Below, in pieces: positions 61,130 through 64,000 of a stretch of 64,000 bases of DNA (within the stretch, counting starts at the first letter, position 1; every line of letters starts with the position of its first letter). Under the pieces are notes generated by a model. That model did no database searches and was not told the DNA's origin. It worked only from the letters and a program-made list of their open reading frames with translations. The stretch covers positions 1 to 64,000 of the forward strand of contig NZ_JAJISD010000016.1 in the NCBI RefSeq assembly GCF_020880995.1. Direction: 5' to 3'. The translations under genes were made by a program, and so were the position numbers. Source of the stretch: Reyranella aquatilis (lineage in GTDB: Bacteria; Pseudomonadota; Alphaproteobacteria; Reyranellales; Reyranellaceae).

Positions 61130-61502
61130 CGCTCGCCTTCCTCTCCCGCCAAGGGGGTGTCGCCCGCGCCTGAAGCGGCCGTGGTGGCTGGCGCTCCGAA
61201 GAAGGGCAAAGGTCCCTCGCTTTCGCTCGGGATGACACCGCTCGCTGGGTCGGCGTACTGCGCAAATCCCATGAGAATTGTCATCCCGAGCGTAAGCGAG
61301 GGACCCTTACCTCAAACTCGATTGCCCTGTCGGATCAGCGGATAGGCGCCGAAGGCGCGAGGCGCGTCACCCTGCAAGAATCGTGTCGCGCGCTGTCGTT
61401 CGGGCAAGGTTTCTTTTTCCTCGGGCGAGGTCTCTCGCGCTGACACAGGCTGTGAACTCGCCCTAGAATTTGGGTCCTCGCGTTTCCATTGGGGGCCAAA
61501 GC
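61130..61502. other. Gene-free stretch with a long inverted repeat
   Basis: These 373 bases between the amidohydrolase and the ABC binding protein hold no convincing gene. The only marked structure is the family D inverted repeat at 61211-61306. The part after 61340 should contain the promoter of the ABC binding-protein gene, but I find no clear -35/-10 pair. Confidence 0.6.
61211..61306. repeat. Long inverted repeat (family D), 27-bp arms
   Basis: The left arm 61211-61237 (GGTCCCTCGCTTTCGCTCGG, then GATGACA) and the right arm 61279-61306 (TGTCATCCCGAGCGTAAGCG, then AGGGACCC) match with a single mismatch over 27 bases, separated by 41 bases. The TGTCATCC(C/T)GAGCG core resembles family B, so D and B may be branches of one repeat class. 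It lies after the amidohydrolase stop and probably ends that transcript. Confidence 0.75.
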
Positions 61503-63068
61503 ATGCGTCGTTTGTTGCTGTCTGCCGTTGCCGCGCTCGCCACCGTGTCCGCCGTGCCCATGGCATCGGCGCAGACGCTGAAGGTGGTCATGCATTCCGA
61601 CGTGAAGGTGCTCGATCCGATCTGGAGCGGTGCCTACATCACCCGCAATCACGGCTACATGCTCTACGACGTGCTGTTCGCCATGGACGAGAAGTTCCAG
61701 GTGAAGCCGCAGATGGTCGACACCTGGACGACCAGCGACGACGGACTCGTCTGGACCTTCAAGCTGCGCGACGGGTTGGAATGGCACGACGGCCAGCCGG
61801 TGACGGCGGAGGACTGCGTCGCCTCGCTGAAGCGCTGGGCAGCCCGCGACGCGATGGGCCAGAAGCTCGCCCAGGCGCTGCAGGAATACAAGGTCGTGGA
61901 TCCCAAGACCTTCCAGATCGTACTCAAGGAGAAGTTCGGCGCGGTGCTCGAAGCGCTGGGCAAGCCCTCGGTCGTCGTGCCCTTCATGATGCCCAAGCGC
62001 ATCGCCGAGACCGATCCGTTCAAGCAGATCGAAGAGTACATCGGCTCCGGCCCCTTCGTGTTCAAGAAGGACGAATGGAAGCCCGGCGAGAAGCTCGTCT
62101 ACACGAAGTTCGCCAAGTACAAGCCGCGTTCGGAGCCGATGTCGGGCCTGTCGGGCGGCAAGGTGGTGAGCGTCGATCGCGTCGAGTGGGTGTGGATCCC
62201 CGATGCCGAGACCCAGGTCAACGCGCTGCTGAAGGGCGAACTCGACATGCTCGAGGCGGTCTCGACCGATCACCTGCCGCTCGTCGAGAAGGACAAGGGC
62301 GTCCGCGTCATCAAGGGCCGCGTGTCCAACCAGTACGCCTTCCGGCCGAACTGGCTGCTGCCGCCCTTCAACAATGAAAAAATCCGTCAGGCGGCCGCGT
62401 TGGCGCTGAACCAGGAGGACTTCCTGCAGGCCAACATCGGCGACAAGCGCTTCTGGCAGACCTGCAAGGCGATGTTCACCTGCGGCTCGCCGCTTGCCAC
62501 CGACGCCGGCATGGCAGGCCTCGTGGAAGGCAATGCGGCCAAAGCCAGGGCGCTGCTGGCAGAGGCGGGGTACGACGGCACGCCGGTGACGCTGCTGGCG
62601 CCGACCGACCTCGGCGTCATCAAGCAGCTCGGTCCGGTCGCAAAGTCGCTGCTGGAGAGGGCCGGCTTCAAGGTCGAGATGGTGTCGATGGACTGGCAGA
62701 GCGTGATCGTGCGGCTTGCCAAGAAGGTGCCGGTCTCGGAGGGCGGCTGGAACGCCTTCTCGACGAGCTGGTCCCAGGTCGACATCCTCGACCCGCTGAT
62801 GACGCCGTTCCTGATCGCGAGCTGCGACAAGGCCCGGGCCGGCTGGCCCTGCGACGAGGAACTGGAGAAGCTGCGCGATCAGTACGTGAAGGCGGCCACG
62901 GAAGCCGAGAAGAAGGCCGCCGCCACGGCCGTTCAGGAGCGCGCCATCAAGGTGGTCACGCACGTGCCGCTTGGCGAATGGTTCGGGGTGAGCGCCGTGC
63001 GCTCCAATATCGGGACGCTGAATCCGCCCCCTCCGGTCACGGTCTTCTGGGGGGTAACGAAGAAGTAA
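61503..63068 (+). CDS. ABC transporter substrate-binding protein (SBP_bac_5, peptide/nickel type)
   Basis: The 521-residue protein has a signal peptide (MRRLLLSAVAALATVSAVPM, cleavage near ASAQ, residue 24). An SBP_bac_5 body follows, with DPIWSGAYITRNHGYMLYDV, WTFKLRDGLEWHDGQPVTAEDCV and a C-terminal ATAVQERAIKVVTHVPLGEW. It binds oligopeptides or other ligands in the periplasm for a Dpp/Opp-type transporter. No permease or ATPase gene follows in the window. The ATG at 61503 is chosen over an upstream start. The neighbouring amide cluster suggests a nitrogen-rich ligand, but this is weak. Confidence 0.9.
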   Translation: MRRLLLSAVAALATVSAVPMASAQTLKVVMHSDVKVLDPIWSGAYITRNHGYMLYDVLFAMDEKFQVKPQMVDTWTTSDDGLVWTFKLRDGLEWHDGQPVTAEDCVASLKRWAARDAMGQKLAQALQEYKVVDPKTFQIVLKEKFGAVLEALGKPSVVVPFMMPKRIAETDPFKQIEEYIGSGPFVFKKDEWKPGEKLVYTKFAKYKPRSEPMSGLSGGKVVSVDRVEWVWIPDAETQVNALLKGELDMLEAVSTDHLPLVEKDKGVRVIKGRVSNQYAFRPNWLLPPFNNEKIRQAAALALNQEDFLQANIGDKRFWQTCKAMFTCGSPLATDAGMAGLVEGNAAKARALLAEAGYDGTPVTLLAPTDLGVIKQLGPVAKSLLERAGFKVEMVSMDWQSVIVRLAKKVPVSEGGWNAFSTSWSQVDILDPLMTPFLIASCDKARAGWPCDEELEKLRDQYVKAATEAEKKAAATAVQERAIKVVTHVPLGEWFGVSAVRSNIGTLNPPPPVTVFWGVTKK

Positions 63069-63239
63069 GGCGCCCTCGCCGCGCGCAGAAGGAAAGCTCG
63101 GGAGCGTCTCAAGAATCCCTGCTCAAGAGGCTCGGACGGCCACTGGCTAATGTTTTGAACGAACAGTGCGGCTGTGGGGCCGGCTGAGGGTTTGGATTAG
63201 CTTACGATAGCAAGGCATCGACCTATTCGACGGGTTGGC

Positions 63240-63345
63240 GCTCTTTCTTCAGGTATTGCTTCAGCAAGCTCAGGCGGCATTTCAGCAAGTGTTGAAAAAA
63301 TTAGCTGAAACAAAGCCTTGCCAGAGCTGGTTAATGCGCCGACAG
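63240..63345. other. AT-rich spacer with internal repeats before the 2OG oxygenase
   Basis: This stretch is clearly less GC-rich than its surroundings and has repeated pieces such as TTCAGCAAG (twice, near 63260-63300) and the dyad TGCTTCAGCA. No convincing gene is in it. It could hold the oxygenase promoter or be a remnant of transferred DNA. Confidence 0.4.
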
Positions 63346-63352
63346 CTGGCTG

Positions 63353-63964
63353 ATGTCGGAACCGTCTTTCCTCGGCGGGCGGTTTCCGCCCCATCGCATC
63401 CTCGCAGGCTGGCTGGGCGAGGCGGGCTCAGCCCGCCTGCTCGAATATGCCCTGGCCGCCGAGGACCGCTTCATCCCGACGCGGCTGGCCGCCGTGGGAA
63501 AGGGCCGGCTCGACAGCGTCGTTCGCCATTCCAGCGTGCTGAAGGATCTGGGCGACTTCGCCGTCCCCCTGCGCCGCCGGGCGCTGGCGCTGCAGGCCGA
63601 GCTGGAGACGGACTTCGAGATGCCCGCCACGCCGCGCAACAGCACGCAGATGGAGGTGGTGGCGCATGGCCATGGCGCCTTCTACCGGGCGCATACGGAT
63701 ACCTTCACCGGCGACCACTACACGCCGGGCGGCCGCCGGCGCCTCACCATGGTCTACTACTTCCACCGCGAGCCGCGCCGCTTCACCGGCGGGCGCCTGC
63801 GTCTGTTCGATCTGGCGGGCGGCGAGACGATCGATGTTGAGCCGGAGCACGACAGCCTGCTGGTCTTCCCGTCGACGGCGCTTCACGAGGTCGAGCGAGT
63901 ATCCTGCTTCAAGGGTGCGTTCGGCGACGGCCGCTTCTCGCTGAACATCTGGCTGTGCGGCTGA
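63353..63964 (+). CDS. 2-oxoglutarate/Fe(II)-dependent oxygenase
   Basis: The 203-residue protein has a jelly-roll 2OG oxygenase fold. The iron site is His114 and Asp116 (AHTDTF) with His178 (STALHEV), and the 2-oxoglutarate-binding Arg is likely Arg194 in GRFSLNIW. A prolyl-hydroxylase-like YRAHTDTFTGDHYTPGG and RRRLTMVYYFHREP (about 128-141) support this. It may hydroxylate a protein or small molecule. The GC-rich gene follows an AT-rich stretch. The ATG at 63353 is used. The gene is followed by the possible tail of a minus-strand gene. Confidence 0.85.
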   Translation: MSEPSFLGGRFPPHRILAGWLGEAGSARLLEYALAAEDRFIPTRLAAVGKGRLDSVVRHSSVLKDLGDFAVPLRRRALALQAELETDFEMPATPRNSTQMEVVAHGHGAFYRAHTDTFTGDHYTPGGRRRLTMVYYFHREPRRFTGGRLRLFDLAGGETIDVEPEHDSLLVFPSTALHEVERVSCFKGAFGDGRFSLNIWLCG

Positions 63965-63967
63965 GGC

Positions 63968-64000
63968 CTATTCAGCTGCGCGCAGCTCCCCCAAATTTTC
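63968..64000 (-). CDS. Possible C-terminal end of a minus-strand gene (partial)
   Basis: On the minus strand, bases 64000 to 63968 read in frame ENLGELRAAE then TAG. The frame is open to the window edge, and the stop lies three bases from the oxygenase stop, as is usual for convergent genes here. The Glu/Ala-rich end is a common protein tail. The piece also contains the palindrome AGCTGCGCGCAGCT, which could instead be a hairpin. Ten codons cannot prove a gene. Confidence 0.3.
   Translation of the reverse strand, partial: ENLGELRAAE

Noticed and set aside
63069..63240. Continuation of the binding-protein gene or a second small gene
   Set aside because: The TAA at 63066-63068 closes the frame, and short open frames after it have no start signal or motif.

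Overview
The window reads as chromosomal DNA of a GC-rich alphaproteobacterium. The evidence is the gene set: a Coq7 ubiquinone hydroxylase, a GluQRS, an ethylmalonyl-CoA mutase, Bug-type binding proteins, citramalate synthase and a typical S4 (rpsD). The mix of amidases, Rieske and carotenoid oxygenases and solute-binding proteins suits a metabolically broad soil or water Rhodospirillales/Hyphomicrobiales relative (a Reyranella-like genome is my guess, not shown). No rRNA, tRNA, CRISPR array, prophage or origin was seen. The only mobile-element trace is the last 30 codons of an IS110-type transposase at the extreme left edge.

Layout. 1-340: IS110 remnant and a decayed palindromic repeat. 338-4.5 kb: crotonase, alpha/beta hydrolase, CinA-like protein, RraA-like protein and OsmC. 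4.5-9.5 kb: lysine-rich mini-protein, fused NADH-dehydrogenase/SelD, polytopic membrane protein and a hotdog protein. 9.6-13.2 kb: MFS, HNH nuclease, then the minus-strand DedA/DsbB/Coq7 run. 13.3-19.4 kb: OYE-type oxidoreductase, VIT transporter, nitronate monooxygenase, GST and carotenoid oxygenase. 19.5-24.1 kb: acetyltransferase, MFS, then a tightly overlapped AlkA-like glycosylase/esterase/serine hydrolase operon. 24.2-26.2 kb: GluQRS and a Rieske oxygenase. 26.3-32.8 kb: membrane proteins, two tandem amidases with a TTC38-like TPR protein, and a divergent Bug receptor.

32.9-37.3 kb: small secreted protein, Nudix protein, thioesterase-like protein and CbiZ converging on ethylmalonyl-CoA mutase. 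37.4-45.5 kb: DUF898 and M48 membrane proteins, chlorite-dismutase-like protein, ATP-grasp enzyme, M23 peptidase and ABC-F protein. 45.6-48.4 kb: enolase-superfamily enzyme and divergent citramalate synthase. 48.4-53.1 kb: EmrAB-like efflux, TrmJ, OsmC and rpsD with its own promoter and a textbook terminator. 53.2-57.7 kb: RND efflux adaptor and pump behind a perfect palindrome. 57.9-63.1 kb: amidase, acetyltransferase, AtzH/HpxZ-like protein and amidohydrolase with overlapping or near-touching genes, then a peptide-type binding protein. 63.3-64 kb: 2OG-Fe(II) oxygenase and the possible tail of a further gene.

Functional links supported by layout: cobinamide salvage (CbiZ) beside a B12-dependent mutase; amide uptake and hydrolysis (Bug, TPR, two amidases); a second N-acyl/amide catabolic cluster (57.9-61.1 kb); and two independent multidrug efflux pairs. 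Several families of long imperfect palindromes sit between genes, mostly where terminators are expected. I did not find a clearly undescribed system. The best leads are the dyad upstream of the carotenoid oxygenase, the CinA protein with a ruined deamidase site, the NDH-SelD fusion, and the small amidase clusters.
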